40,504 bases of DNA, taken from the NCBI GenBank assembly GCA_024641505.1, contig JAHECY010000021.1, positions 1 through 40,504 of the forward strand, written 5' to 3'. The notes under the pieces are model-generated. The model searched no databases, had not been told where the DNA came from, and worked only from the letters and a program-made list of their open reading frames with translations. A program made the position numbers and the translations under genes. Shown here in pieces: positions 29,220 through 37,413 of this stretch; position 1 is the stretch's first letter, and each line of letters opens with the position of its first letter. This DNA comes from Gammaproteobacteria bacterium (GTDB taxonomy: Bacteria > Pseudomonadota > Gammaproteobacteria > SG8-11).

Positions 29220-30320
29220 ATGTGGGGCATGGAAATGAAAACACGTCGATCATTAAATCACGTCATTTATAAAAAGACTTTTTCTATCGTCGGCAGATAT
29301 GCCCTTGGGTCCGCCCTTGCGGTAATGACGCCCTACGTGGCGTCAAATGCTGCGGAGGAGTACAAGATTCCCGGACACATTCCCGCGGCCAGTTGGCGCC
29401 TGCCGGATATCGCGCCTTCTCCAGCCTCGAATCCCTTTGATAAAAAACGCGTCGAGTTGGGGAAAAAGTTATTTTTCGATCCGTCGTTAAGCGGCAATGG
29501 CAATATGTCGTGCGCCACCTGCCATGATCCGACTCGAGGTTGGGCGGACGGGCTGCCCACTGCCAAGGGACATAAAGGCAAAGTGCTCGGGCGCGCCACA
29601 CCCACGGTTATCAATGCCGGATTCTATGAAATACTCATGTGGGATGGTCGGGCGCAATCTTTGGAAGTCCAGGCCCTTGGCCCCATCAATAATCCCGATG
29701 AAATGGCGAACAACACCCGCAATGTGCTGGGAACATTGCGTGCTAATGCGGAATATGTCAGGGCCTTTGAAAATGCCTATCCGGGTATCGGCATATCCAA
29801 GAGCACGTTGGAGCGCAGCATCGCCATGTTTGAGCGCGCGGTAGTCATCAATAAGTCACCGTTCGATTATTGGGTGGAAGGCAACAGAAAAGCGATGACG
29901 TCGCAGCAAGTCCATGGTTACGAATTGTTTGTGCGCCCGGATAAAGGTAACTGTGCCGTGTGTCATCAGCCACCGAATTTTTCCGACAATGGTTTTCATA
30001 ATATCGGTTTGAAATCCTTCGATGAAAAAAATCCAGATTTGGGCCGGTATTACCACAGTAAGGTTCCCATGGCCAAGGGAGCTTTCAAAACTCCACAGCT
30101 GCGCAACGTCGCCGAAACCGCACCTTACTTTCATGATGGATCGGCGCAGACTTTGGAAGAGGTGGTGCGTCACTACGCGAAAGGGGGAGATAGTAAAGTT
30201 AATCTCTCACCCAATATGATGATCGGGAAATTATCGGATCAGGATGTCTGGGATATCGTCGCCTTCCTGCGCGCGCTTTCCGGGAAAACCGATCCGAATT
30301 TGAGTATGGTTGCCCCTTAG
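29220..30320 (+). CDS. Di-haem cytochrome c peroxidase / MauG family protein
   Basis: The 366-residue protein carries an N-terminal signal region (GRYALGSALAVMTPYVASNA) and two c-type haem sites, CATCH near residue 98 and CAVCH near 245, so it is periplasmic. RVELGKKLFFDPSLSGNGNMS and GAFKTPQLRNVAETAPYFHDGS are typical of the CcpA/MauG family. Classical members reduce hydrogen peroxide with electrons from cytochrome c or cupredoxins, while MauG-like members modify protein cofactors. The following gene encodes a cupredoxin and is a likely electron partner. Start candidates are ATG 29220, 29229 and 29235; I kept the first. Confidence 0.92.
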   Translation: MWGMEMKTRRSLNHVIYKKTFSIVGRYALGSALAVMTPYVASNAAEEYKIPGHIPAASWRLPDIAPSPASNPFDKKRVELGKKLFFDPSLSGNGNMSCATCHDPTRGWADGLPTAKGHKGKVLGRATPTVINAGFYEILMWDGRAQSLEVQALGPINNPDEMANNTRNVLGTLRANAEYVRAFENAYPGIGISKSTLERSIAMFERAVVINKSPFDYWVEGNRKAMTSQQVHGYELFVRPDKGNCAVCHQPPNFSDNGFHNIGLKSFDEKNPDLGRYYHSKVPMAKGAFKTPQLRNVAETAPYFHDGSAQTLEEVVRHYAKGGDSKVNLSPNMMIGKLSDQDVWDIVAFLRALSGKTDPNLSMVAP

Positions 30321-30366
30321 TGGCGGAACCGTTGGTATGTGTCATGAAGGGCAGGGTGGTAAAGAT

Positions 30367-30738
30367 ATGAAAATTTGTTATGCAGCATTGGTGCTTGCGT
30401 TGTTTTGGACGTCCGGTGCATATGCCGATAGATATGTTGTCAGCCAGCAGGATCGTCAGTTCAGTGTGCCTTATATCGCCATCAATCCCGGAGACACCGT
30501 GGATTTCGTCAACCAGGACAACGTTACTCATAATGTGTTCAGCAACACGGAGGGCGCCGAATTCAATCTGGGCAAGTTTGCGCCCAGTAGCAAAGAGACC
30601 GTGACATTCAATGACAAAACCCCCGTGGTCGATGTGCAATGCTCGATCCATCCCAATATGAAGATGACCATCTTTGTGAATGTGGATTGGCGGCGGACCC
30701 TGAACGAGGCAATGCTGTCCGGTACTAAAAAGAAGTAA
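30367..30738 (+). CDS. Periplasmic cupredoxin (plastocyanin/pseudoazurin-like)
   Basis: The 123-residue protein has a signal peptide (ICYAALVLALFWTSGAYA) and one type-1 copper domain. The expected ligands are His55 (NVTHNVFS), Cys92, His95 and Met100 in CSIHPNMKM, giving the C-x2-H-x4-M spacing of plastocyanin and pseudoazurin. It should carry one electron in the periplasm. It begins 46 bases after the di-haem peroxidase gene, so the two probably form an operon, with the cupredoxin delivering electrons to the peroxidase. ATG 30367 with AGGGTGG upstream gives the correct signal peptide; the frame further upstream to 30310 is not needed. Confidence 0.88.
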   Translation: MKICYAALVLALFWTSGAYADRYVVSQQDRQFSVPYIAINPGDTVDFVNQDNVTHNVFSNTEGAEFNLGKFAPSSKETVTFNDKTPVVDVQCSIHPNMKMTIFVNVDWRRTLNEAMLSGTKKK

Positions 30739-30824
30739 TTGAGCCTGGTATTTCCATGCCCGGTGCAGGGCCGGATTTCAGTGTTGGGACCAAAATAGTA
30801 CATGCATTAGCCACTAAAAACCGT

Positions 30825-30830
30825 TATAAT
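30825..30830 (+). promoter_or_regulatory. Consensus -10 box upstream of the DEAD-box helicase
   Basis: TATAAT matches the sigma-70 -10 consensus exactly. The -35 region at 17 bases is poor (TGCATT). Transcription from here would give a leader of about 78 bases ending in a long T tract (about 30892-30902) and the AGGAG ribosome binding site at 30904-30908. Confidence 0.45.
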
Positions 30831-30914
30831 CCTCAGCGTTTTAGGTCCGCGGCTCTTCGTTTTCCGCTTATTCGATTATCTGCTATTTGTCCTTTTTTTT
30901 TCCAGGAGCCTTTC

Positions 30915-33215
30915 ATGTCTCTGCCAGCGCCCGCGTCCCTCGGATTTCGCGATTTATCCCTTATTGAACCGGTACTTACCGCGTTGGATGGAGTCGGTTA
31001 CGAAACGCCATCGCCGATTCAGGCGTTGATAATACCATACATGATGCAAGGAAGAGATGTGCTCGGGCAGGCGCAAACGGGCACGGGTAAAACCGCTGCG
31101 TTCGCATTGCCTATTTTGTCGCGCATCGACTTGCAGCGTGCCGAGCCCCAGGTGCTGGTGTTGGCACCCACCCGGGAATTGGCGATTCAAGTGGCCGAGG
31201 CGTTTCAGCGTTATGCCGCGCATATGCCCGGTTTCCATGTATTACCGATATACGGCGGTGCGGAGTACGGTAGTCAGATTCGGCAATTAAAGCGTGGTGT
31301 GCATGTGGTGGTGGGCACGCCGGGGCGGGTCATGGACCATATGCGCCGTGGCACCCTGAAATTGGACAGGCTGTCCTGCCTGGTTCTGGACGAGGCCGAC
31401 GAAATGCTGCGCATGGGGTTTATTGACGACGTGGAGTGGGTGTTGGAGCAGACTCCACCACAACGCCAGATCGCTTTGTTCTCGGCCACCATGCCTAATG
31501 AAATTAAACGTATCGCCAAGAAATATCTGCATGACCCCGAAGAAGTCACCATCAAGCTCAGAACCACGACTGCGGAAACCATTCGTCAGCGTTACTGGCT
31601 GGTCAGTGGGTTGCATAAACTCGATGCTTTGACCCGTATTCTGGAGGTTGAACCTTTCGACGGCATGCTGATCTTCGTGCGTACCAAAACTGAGACCGTG
31701 GATCTGGCGGAAAAACTGCAGGCCCGTGGTTATGCCGCGGCGGCGCTCAATGGCGATATTGCCCAGAAGCTGCGTGAACGCACGGTAGACAGTATCAAAT
31801 CAGGAAAACTCGATATTCTCGTCGCCACGGATGTCGCGGCTCGTGGTCTGGATGTGGAGCGCATCAGCCATGTGATCAATTATGATATACCTTACGACAC
31901 CGAATCCTATGTGCACCGTATCGGCCGTACCGGTCGCGCCGGACGCAGTGGTGACGCTATATTATTCGTGGCGCCACGCGAAAGAAATATGCTGCGTAAC
32001 ATTGAGCGTGCGACCCGGCAACAGATCGAATTGATGGAGTTGCCTACCAACGAAGTGGTTAACGATAAACGCGTGGCCGATTTTTTTCAACGCATCAGCG
32101 ATACTTTGGCCACTGAAGAGTGGCGGGAATATCATGGATTGCTGGAACAATATCAGACGGAGCACAACATTCCCGCATTGGATATGGCCGCGGCGCTGGC
32201 GAAATTACTGCATACCGATAGTCCCTTGCTGTTGAAGCATGAAGTAAAACGTAAAGACGCCACGGGTGACCGGGGTGACCGGGGTGACCGGGGTGACCGG
32301 GGTGACCGGGGTGACCGAGGTGACCGAGGTGACCGAGGTGACCGAGGTGACCGCAGCCGGGGGGAACGTACGCGTTCGGAACGTCCGGAGCGCCCGGATC
32401 AAAAACGTAAAACTCGGGGAAAGTCGGAATTCGATGCGGATATGGAGAGCTATCGAATCGAAGTTGGTGCCCGTAATAATGTCAATCCCGGAAATATTGT
32501 CGGTGCTATCGCCAATGAAGTGGGTATGGACAGTGAGTATATCGGACGAATCCGCATTTTTGACGACTACAGTACCGTTGATTTGCCTGCGGGCATGCCT
32601 AAGGAAGTATTAGCAGTTCTTAAACGGGTGCGGGTCGCCAATTGTGTATTGAATATTTCCCGCGTCAAAGACCAGGGGCATGGCTGGTCGGAACAGCATA
32701 GTTCACACGCGGAAGGAGCGCGGCGCCGCCCGGAGGGACAACGTCCGCGACCGGATGGTGAGCGTTATCGTGCAGAAGGCCAGCGTCAGCAGCGACCAGA
32801 TGGTGAACGTTACCGTTCGGAAGGCCAGCGCCAACGACCGGATGGAGAACGGTATCGTTCGGAGAGTCAGGGTCAGCGACCGGAAGGTCAGCGGCATCGG
32901 CCGGACGGTGAGCGCTATCGTCCCGAAGGACATCGTCAACGACCGGAAGGGCAACATCAGCGTACCGGGGGGCAACACCAACGTTCCGAAGGACGCTCCG
33001 AAGGACGCTCCGAGGGGCGTTCCGAAAGCCAGGGGGCACATGCCGCTCGCAAATCCGCCGGTGGCTCGGAAAAATTAGGTATTCCCGCGGCACGAAAGGA
33101 CAAAGCAGCTGCACCCAACGAGAAGAAGTTTTCCAAGGAGAAGAAATTTTCCAAAGATAAAAAAGCGCCTAAAGAGAAAAAATTCTTGAAAGCGAAAAAG
33201 AAAACCAAAGGCTGA
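30915..33215 (+). CDS. deaD: DEAD-box RNA helicase of the DeaD/CsdA type
   Basis: This ATP-dependent RNA helicase probably helps ribosome assembly and mRNA turnover, especially in the cold. The 766-residue protein has the Q motif (YETPSPIQ), motif I AQTGTGKT (about 52-59), DEAD (near 159), SAT (near 190) and motif VI HRIGRTGRAGR (near 333). After the core come ten perfect GDR repeats (451-480), then a DbpA-type RNA-binding domain (about 513-585, YRIEVGARNNVNPGNIVGAI). Next are imperfect RPDGERYR/EGQRQ repeats (about 610-710) and a Lys-rich tail. AGGAG lies six bases before ATG 30915. The frame upstream to 30756 is not coding. The long repetitive tail is unusual in composition. Confidence 0.94.
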   Translation: MSLPAPASLGFRDLSLIEPVLTALDGVGYETPSPIQALIIPYMMQGRDVLGQAQTGTGKTAAFALPILSRIDLQRAEPQVLVLAPTRELAIQVAEAFQRYAAHMPGFHVLPIYGGAEYGSQIRQLKRGVHVVVGTPGRVMDHMRRGTLKLDRLSCLVLDEADEMLRMGFIDDVEWVLEQTPPQRQIALFSATMPNEIKRIAKKYLHDPEEVTIKLRTTTAETIRQRYWLVSGLHKLDALTRILEVEPFDGMLIFVRTKTETVDLAEKLQARGYAAAALNGDIAQKLRERTVDSIKSGKLDILVATDVAARGLDVERISHVINYDIPYDTESYVHRIGRTGRAGRSGDAILFVAPRERNMLRNIERATRQQIELMELPTNEVVNDKRVADFFQRISDTLATEEWREYHGLLEQYQTEHNIPALDMAAALAKLLHTDSPLLLKHEVKRKDATGDRGDRGDRGDRGDRGDRGDRGDRGDRGDRSRGERTRSERPERPDQKRKTRGKSEFDADMESYRIEVGARNNVNPGNIVGAIANEVGMDSEYIGRIRIFDDYSTVDLPAGMPKEVLAVLKRVRVANCVLNISRVKDQGHGWSEQHSSHAEGARRRPEGQRPRPDGERYRAEGQRQQRPDGERYRSEGQRQRPDGERYRSESQGQRPEGQRHRPDGERYRPEGHRQRPEGQHQRTGGQHQRSEGRSEGRSEGRSESQGAHAARKSAGGSEKLGIPAARKDKAAAPNEKKFSKEKKFSKDKKAPKEKKFLKAKKKTKG
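32265..32354 (+). repeat. Ten tandem 9-bp units inside the helicase gene
   Basis: Ten copies of GGTGACCGN encode ten successive Gly-Asp-Arg triplets. The first five units end in CGG, the next four in CGA and the last in CGC, so the array has two homogeneous blocks. That suggests recent unit duplication. The reading frame is kept, and any change in copy number would also keep it. Confidence 0.95.
32710..33020 (+). repeat. Degenerate repeats in the helicase C-terminal tail
   Basis: This stretch encodes repeated Arg-rich motifs such as RPDGERYRSEGQRQ (three to four copies of RPDGERYR), followed by PEGQHQR and SEGR units near 32988-33022. The DNA is imperfectly repeated at about 40-60 bases. The boundaries are approximate. 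Confidence 0.75.
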
Positions 33216-33685
33216 AGGCTCTCCGGGGTGAATTTGCCGCCGCTTCGGACCCAGTGGGATCGCTCTCGTCGCGTCCAGAATTGCTCGCGACGCGGCGTCA
33301 CCAAAGCCACGCATGGGCTGTAAGTGAAAACTCAGTAACCACCCGCTTCAAATCCATATGCGGTGAGGCACCGCATTGATCCAACGAAACTGCATGGGGT
33401 ATTTCTGTCCGAAGTACCATGCCAGTCCGTCCTCGACGCACTGGAGTCACCGGCTTCCGGCACGGATGAGTGGGAGCTTGTCGGGCGGGAGTTTTTCCGT
33501 ACCGCCCGAATGGGTACGATAAAACAAAATTATCCAATAACTTTTTCGAGAAAAAACGGGGTGTCGTTGCCACTACCCGTAATTGGAAAACCGTCAACAC
33601 CCCTCTTCCGGATGGCGATTGAAGTTGGTGCTTAGGTGTCGATCGGGTCGGGCCGCGGCAATGCCGTCTAGCCCGGTAAATTAGG
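33216..33685. other. 470-base region without a convincing gene
   Basis: Frames up to 90 codons on the plus strand and longer ones on the minus strand exist here, but none has a recognisable family, a good start or a ribosome binding site. Two hairpins are clear: CGTCGCG/CGCGACG (33267-33273 and 33286-33292), and ATGCGGTG/CACCGCAT (33358-33365 and 33369-33376). Neither is followed by a T tract. One may mark the 3' end of the helicase transcript. I see no RNA gene. Confidence 0.35.
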
Positions 33686-34213
33686 TTATTTTGGTCGGAC
33701 GAAGTGAGGGTGCCGGCGATGGTCATGCGCGAGGTCGTGTGTCGGGTGCAGCGATTTATTGAAAGGATAACCTGTCGTGCCGTGGAATGCGCAGGGCGCG
33801 CCGCAGGCCGTGAAGCCATGATATTCGTAAAAGGTTTTGGCGGTGCCGGTGCTGGTCAGAAAAACTCTGTCAATACCGTGGTTTGCGGCGATTTCCATCA
33901 AGGCTTCCAGCAGTATAGTGCCGATACCCCGGTTCAATGCTTCGCGTAACACACAGCAGAGGATAATTTCGCCGGTCAATCTGATAAATCCCGCGCCAAC
34001 CGGTTGCTCATCAATCATGGCGAGCAAGCCGATGGTGTCGTCTGCGGTAAGCCACGATTGAATCTGCATCAGATCATGGTGTTGCAGCAACGTGTCAAGT
34101 TTCTTGGGATCGTTCTCATGGTCAGATTCACATACTTCGATAATGGATCTGCGTATGATAGCGCAAATTCTTTCCGCTTCATGGGTCGCCGTCCGGCGTA
34201 CGTGTATTTTCAT
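33686..34213 (-). CDS. GNAT family N-acetyltransferase
   Basis: The 175-residue protein has the GNAT fold: an N-terminal IHVRRTATHEAERICAIIRRSI, the acetyl-CoA region CCVLREALNRGIGTILLEAL (motif A with the RGIG turn) and the C-terminal FYEYHGF that matches the Y..GF motif of the family. It should transfer an acetyl group from acetyl-CoA to a small molecule or protein; the substrate is unknown. AAGGAG lies about eleven bases before the ATG at 34213, a slightly long spacing. The His-rich C-terminal tail (HDLAHDHRRHPH) is unusual. It is a single gene with no obvious operon partner. Confidence 0.85.
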   Translation of the reverse strand: MKIHVRRTATHEAERICAIIRRSIIEVCESDHENDPKKLDTLLQHHDLMQIQSWLTADDTIGLLAMIDEQPVGAGFIRLTGEIILCCVLREALNRGIGTILLEALMEIAANHGIDRVFLTSTGTAKTFYEYHGFTACGAPCAFHGTTGYPFNKSLHPTHDLAHDHRRHPHFVRPK

Positions 34214-34330
34214 GGCGCTCTGTTCTCCTTGGGTTGCTCGCCGTAATGGGTGCCAAGTAAATTAATCGATGCTATTTCCCGCCCTTGAAAACTTCAGTCA
34301 CGTTTGCGTACCGGTATTCAGCGTGCGGCC

Positions 34331-34729
34331 TTATGCCCGCGCTACCACGGTTTCCTTGACCACCTTCCAGTTACGGTTGGTCTTTGCCAAGCTGATACTG
34401 TATACGGACTTTTCCGGAGAGCCAAACAACTTCATTTCCCGAGTTACCAGCACCTTCGCCTCTTCACCATTGACTTCGATATGATGGAAATCGGCATGTG
34501 CGCGTGCGGGCTTGGTATTGGCGGCACGCTTGTCCATGAAGAATTGAAGTACTTCATTTTTGCCGAGAACCACAGTGCTACCGTCTCGAGCCACGCGAAT
34601 CACCTGCATGCTGTCGGAATAAAGACGGTCAAGCTTCTCGACATTATATACACTGCCATATTCGATAATGTCCATAACAACTTGCCGCACCGCTTTCTGA
34701 TCCGCGGATAGTTGAGTTTGCTGTTTCAT
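34331..34729 (-). CDS. NTF2-like / SnoaL-like domain protein
   Basis: The 132-residue protein looks like a single NTF2-fold domain, as in DUF4440 and SnoaL-like families. An N-terminal helix pair (ADQKAVRQVVMDIIEYGSVYNVEKL) packs on a curved sheet, with VVLGKNEVLQFFMDKR and a final WKVVKETVV strand. There is no signal peptide. Members act as small enzymes, immunity proteins or ligand-binding domains, so no function can be given. It lies 67 bases downstream of the YaiI gene on the same strand and could share its transcript. Confidence 0.75.
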   Translation of the reverse strand: MKQQTQLSADQKAVRQVVMDIIEYGSVYNVEKLDRLYSDSMQVIRVARDGSTVVLGKNEVLQFFMDKRAANTKPARAHADFHHIEVNGEEAKVLVTREMKLFGSPEKSVYSISLAKTNRNWKVVKETVVARA

Positions 34730-34796
34730 ATGTGTTCCTCAGGGCTAGAAAACTTATGGGAAATCGCGTCTGACTAACTACAAAAAGTGATGTTAC

Positions 34797-35255
34797 TTAT
34801 TGTTTTTGTTTCTGACTCCTGGTTATAAAACTATCCAGGTGATTAGCAAAGGACTGTTTGTCTCTTTGGTTGAGTGGCGGTGGTCCACCGGTATGGATGC
34901 CACTGCTTCTCATGGTATCCATGAAGTCGCGCATATTTAATCTGGCCTTAATATTCTCTTTGGTGTGAAAATCGCCACGCGGACTCAAGGCGAACCCGCC
35001 TTTATCAATCACTTCAGATGCCAAAGGAATATCGCTGGTGATAACAAGATCCCCCGGATCGACCTTCTTCACAATTTCGTTATCCGCGATATCGAATCCT
35101 GAAGCCACTTGTATTGCCTTAATATATCGCGATGGCGGAATCTGCAATGGCCTGTTGGCCACCAATGTCACATCGATGGCAGTACGCTCCGCGGCACGGT
35201 AGAGGATATCCTTGATCACGGTAGGGCAGGCATCCGCATCAACCCAGATTTTCAT
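34797..35255 (-). CDS. YaiI/YqxD family (DUF188) protein
   Basis: The 152-residue protein matches UPF0178/DUF188 (YaiI in E. coli) over its full length. It has a PIN-like fold with [20 protein letters not shown] at the N-terminus, [44 protein letters not shown] and the terminal [20 protein letters not shown]. Family members resemble nucleases, but the activity and target are not established to my knowledge. The start ATG at 35255 fits the family N-terminus exactly. The gene ends 67 bases before the NTF2-like gene. Confidence 0.93.
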   Translation of the reverse strand: MKIWVDADACPTVIKDILYRAAERTAIDVTLVANRPLQIPPSRYIKAIQVASGFDIADNEIVKKVDPGDLVITSDIPLASEVIDKGGFALSPRGDFHTKENIKARLNMRDFMDTMRSSGIHTGGPPPLNQRDKQSFANHLDSFITRSQKQKQ

Positions 35256-35401
35256 ATGCTACTCACATGCTAATGCACCCACCGGGGGTGAATATTTACT
35301 GCAAAAATACGGCCAAGTTATAACAGGGAATGGCCGATTAATTTGCTATTTTATAAATGGGAAATTTTGAATGCATCACCACAGTCCCTCGTGGTTGAGT
35401 G

Positions 35402-35881
35402 TTACGTTCGGTATTTATCCAGCATGGAATTTATAAAACCTGTCCACGCGGAATCCGGTTCCCAAAGCGAGCGCATCAGGGCAAATGCAGTGTCGGTCTC
35501 CTGGCCGGTAACAATGCGGTTATACAAGCCAAGTAAGGCGCTTACCCGCATATTGGCGGCACAATGAACATGAATTATTTTTTCCGCATGGTCGTCCATA
35601 GCCTCGAAGAAATCGAGTAGATGCGACTCGGCAGGTTGGTCAAAGGGAATCGGGATGTGCACGTATTCCATGCCTAGGGATTGTACCAGACCGGCTTCAT
35701 CAGGCAGCGAATAGCGTGGATCATCATGCACAGCGAGATTAATGATGGTTTGGTAACCGTTGTGCGCCAGCGCGCGCAATTGAACTGCAGTGGGTTGCCC
35801 GGAAGTGGAAAGATGCGCGCAGACCGGCCGGAAATTGTAGATTTCCGCAATCAACGAATCATCCCTGGACGTTCCGTTCAT
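35402..35881 (-). CDS. Tyrosine phosphatase-like protein with CX4R loop
   Basis: The 159-residue protein resembles the dual-specificity or DUF442-type phosphatases. It has NFRPVCAHLSTSGQPTAVQL at the start, INLAVHDDPRYSLPDE, YVHIPIPFDQP, and the P-loop region IIHVHCAANMRVSALL. Cys107 and Arg112 are separated by four residues, whereas active tyrosine phosphatases have CX5R. I recall similar HCAxNxRVS sequences in other proteobacterial proteins, so this seems a lineage feature rather than a sequencing error. Whether it is catalytic is open. It starts 12 bases downstream of the YccT/CsgI-like gene and is probably in its operon. Confidence 0.78.
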   Translation of the reverse strand: MNGTSRDDSLIAEIYNFRPVCAHLSTSGQPTAVQLRALAHNGYQTIINLAVHDDPRYSLPDEAGLVQSLGMEYVHIPIPFDQPAESHLLDFFEAMDDHAEKIIHVHCAANMRVSALLGLYNRIVTGQETDTAFALMRSLWEPDSAWTGFINSMLDKYRT

Positions 35882-35892
35882 TTATCCCCCCA

Positions 35893-36573
35893 TTAGTGAT
35901 TGATCCATCGGCGGAATTCTTCCTGTTGTTGAGAATCGGCGTGTGGCCACCAATATTTCAACATGTCCAGAGCACTTACGCCGCCGGCAGGTAACAATCC
36001 GGGCGTTGGTGCCGACAACGCAGAGTTGTCCGTTGCGCTCTCGGTAAAGCTCGCCATCAATCTGGCGTCGCTCAATTGATACCGCAATTCCGCCGACGGT
36101 ACGGGATTGCCCGTATCATCGAGCAACTGTATGTCGGGCTTTTTTGCGAAGAGTCTGGCGTCTTCCAGAGATTCGGGCTGTTTGAAGCTAACACGGTAGC
36201 TGGCACCCGCCACGGCGTTAAAATGCAGTAGAAACGGTTGCGACACGATTTTCTCATGATCATCGCTGGAAATATCCCAGAAAATCAGATATTCCAGAAC
36301 AATATCGTTATTTCCCGGTAATACGTCAATGCGCGTCTCTTTGACGAACATCGCTTTTCCATACTGCAGACCGTTGATGTAAGTAATTTCCAATTCCTGG
36401 GGAACGATGACACGGGCAATTTCATTATCGGGTTTTCCGGGGCCCTCGTAACCCTGACGGACCAGGTGATTTTGACAGGCGCTTATACTGAGCACGATGA
36501 ATATGCCGGTCACATGGAGAAGACGCCGCGACCTGGCGGCGTAGCCGGGGGGAATGGTGCGTGATGTGGTCAT
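35893..36573 (-). CDS. DUF2057 (YccT/CsgI-like) lipoprotein
   Basis: The 226-residue protein has a basic N-terminus, a hydrophobic core and a lipobox SISAC (Cys33), so it is probably a lipoprotein. The remainder resembles E. coli YccT, now called CsgI, of family DUF2057: DVLPGNNDIVLEYLIFWD, then SQPFLLHFNAVAGASYRVSF, PDIQLLDDTGNPVPSAEL and the C-terminal LKYWWPHADSQQQEEFRRW. In E. coli CsgI affects curli assembly, but the role here cannot be assumed and no curli genes are nearby. E. coli YccT is not a lipoprotein as far as I recall, so the lipobox is a difference. Confidence 0.78.
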   Translation of the reverse strand: MTTSRTIPPGYAARSRRLLHVTGIFIVLSISACQNHLVRQGYEGPGKPDNEIARVIVPQELEITYINGLQYGKAMFVKETRIDVLPGNNDIVLEYLIFWDISSDDHEKIVSQPFLLHFNAVAGASYRVSFKQPESLEDARLFAKKPDIQLLDDTGNPVPSAELRYQLSDARLMASFTESATDNSALSAPTPGLLPAGGVSALDMLKYWWPHADSQQQEEFRRWINH

Positions 36574-36757
36574 GGTTTGCTGCTGCTTTTACGTCAATAA
36601 CTTTGAGAACGTGTGAACACGCGATTAAATGGATCGCCATGATAGGTCAATTGTTGCCCGGAAGCAAAGTATGCGCTATCCGGTTACGTGTACCGCCCCA
36701 ATCGGCGGGCCGACTCGGGCTGATTTCAGTTGCGAGCCCTTGTGCGTGGATTGATTA

Positions 36758-37033
36758 TCAACCATCAGCACCATCACGCAGGACGAACGGATGCGTGAAA
36801 TATCTGAACCAGAGCGCGGCGCAGGTTATGCTCAGCACAATATATATCCACTGGCCATGGATGATGGCAATCAATCCCAGTAGCACCGCCAGAGGAATGA
36901 TCAACGGCGCCAGCATGAATATGCTGATGGTGCCGAAGGCGCGAAGCGCACTCTTGACCGCGGAGTGCGCCAGCCATGTCGTGGCATACGGTGTATCGGT
37001 TGCGGACGAAGCGCCCATCAGGTAGTGTTTCAT
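36758..37033 (-). CDS. Small membrane protein of unknown function (91 aa)
   Basis: From ATG 37033, with a GGGGG run nine bases upstream, the product has 91 residues. Two adjacent hydrophobic segments (AFGTISIFMLAPLIIPLAVLLGLIAII and WIYIVLSITCAALWF) are preceded by a polar N-terminus and followed by a short basic tail. I do not recognise a family. It lies 184 bases upstream of the DUF2057 gene in the same orientation. A longer frame to 37060 is possible but lacks a better ribosome binding site. Confidence 0.55.
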   Translation of the reverse strand: MKHYLMGASSATDTPYATTWLAHSAVKSALRAFGTISIFMLAPLIIPLAVLLGLIAIIHGQWIYIVLSITCAALWFRYFTHPFVLRDGADG

Positions 37034-37413
37034 GTCAATATACCCCCTTGAATTACGCACCCATTGATATCTTCTCTCTGTATGCGGTAGGTGCCCAGCG
37101 TGCCAGTTGCGACCGAATCGATGCGCGCGATCGCCCGTGTCCCCATTATGCTTGAAGCTCCTGCAAAAATTCTAATCGAAATTAAAGTCTTGTCACCTAA
37201 TATTTCTTACCCGCACCGTCTCGAGTACCCTGGGCGTGATTTGAGTATCCTCGGGCTATTTACCATAACGATGGTTTTGATCAATAGTCTGGATAATAGT
37301 ATTGAATATAATAGCAATGACCCGGATGATGGCCTGCGTGGCTTAACCTGTCATTGGCGTCTCCAGGCAGATGGCTGTTCAGCCTGTCGCGCCAGTTGCC
37401 CCTTCACTTAGAA
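37034..37413. other. 380-base region without a convincing gene
   Basis: The only long frame is a plus-strand one of about 106 codons (37091-37411). It has no ribosome binding site, no family resemblance and odd composition, so I do not call it. A small hairpin GGCTG-TT-CAGCC lies at 37373-37384, just beyond the 3' end of the SRPBCC gene on the minus strand, without a U tract. Confidence 0.35.

Noticed and set aside
33298-33819. 173-codon minus-strand frame and the 90-codon plus-strand frame at 33363
   Set aside because: The first overlaps the GNAT gene 3' end, neither has a credible start or domain, and composition looks noncoding.
37091-37411. 106-codon plus-strand frame
   Set aside because: No ribosome binding site, no recognisable domain, and its neighbours all lie on the opposite strand.
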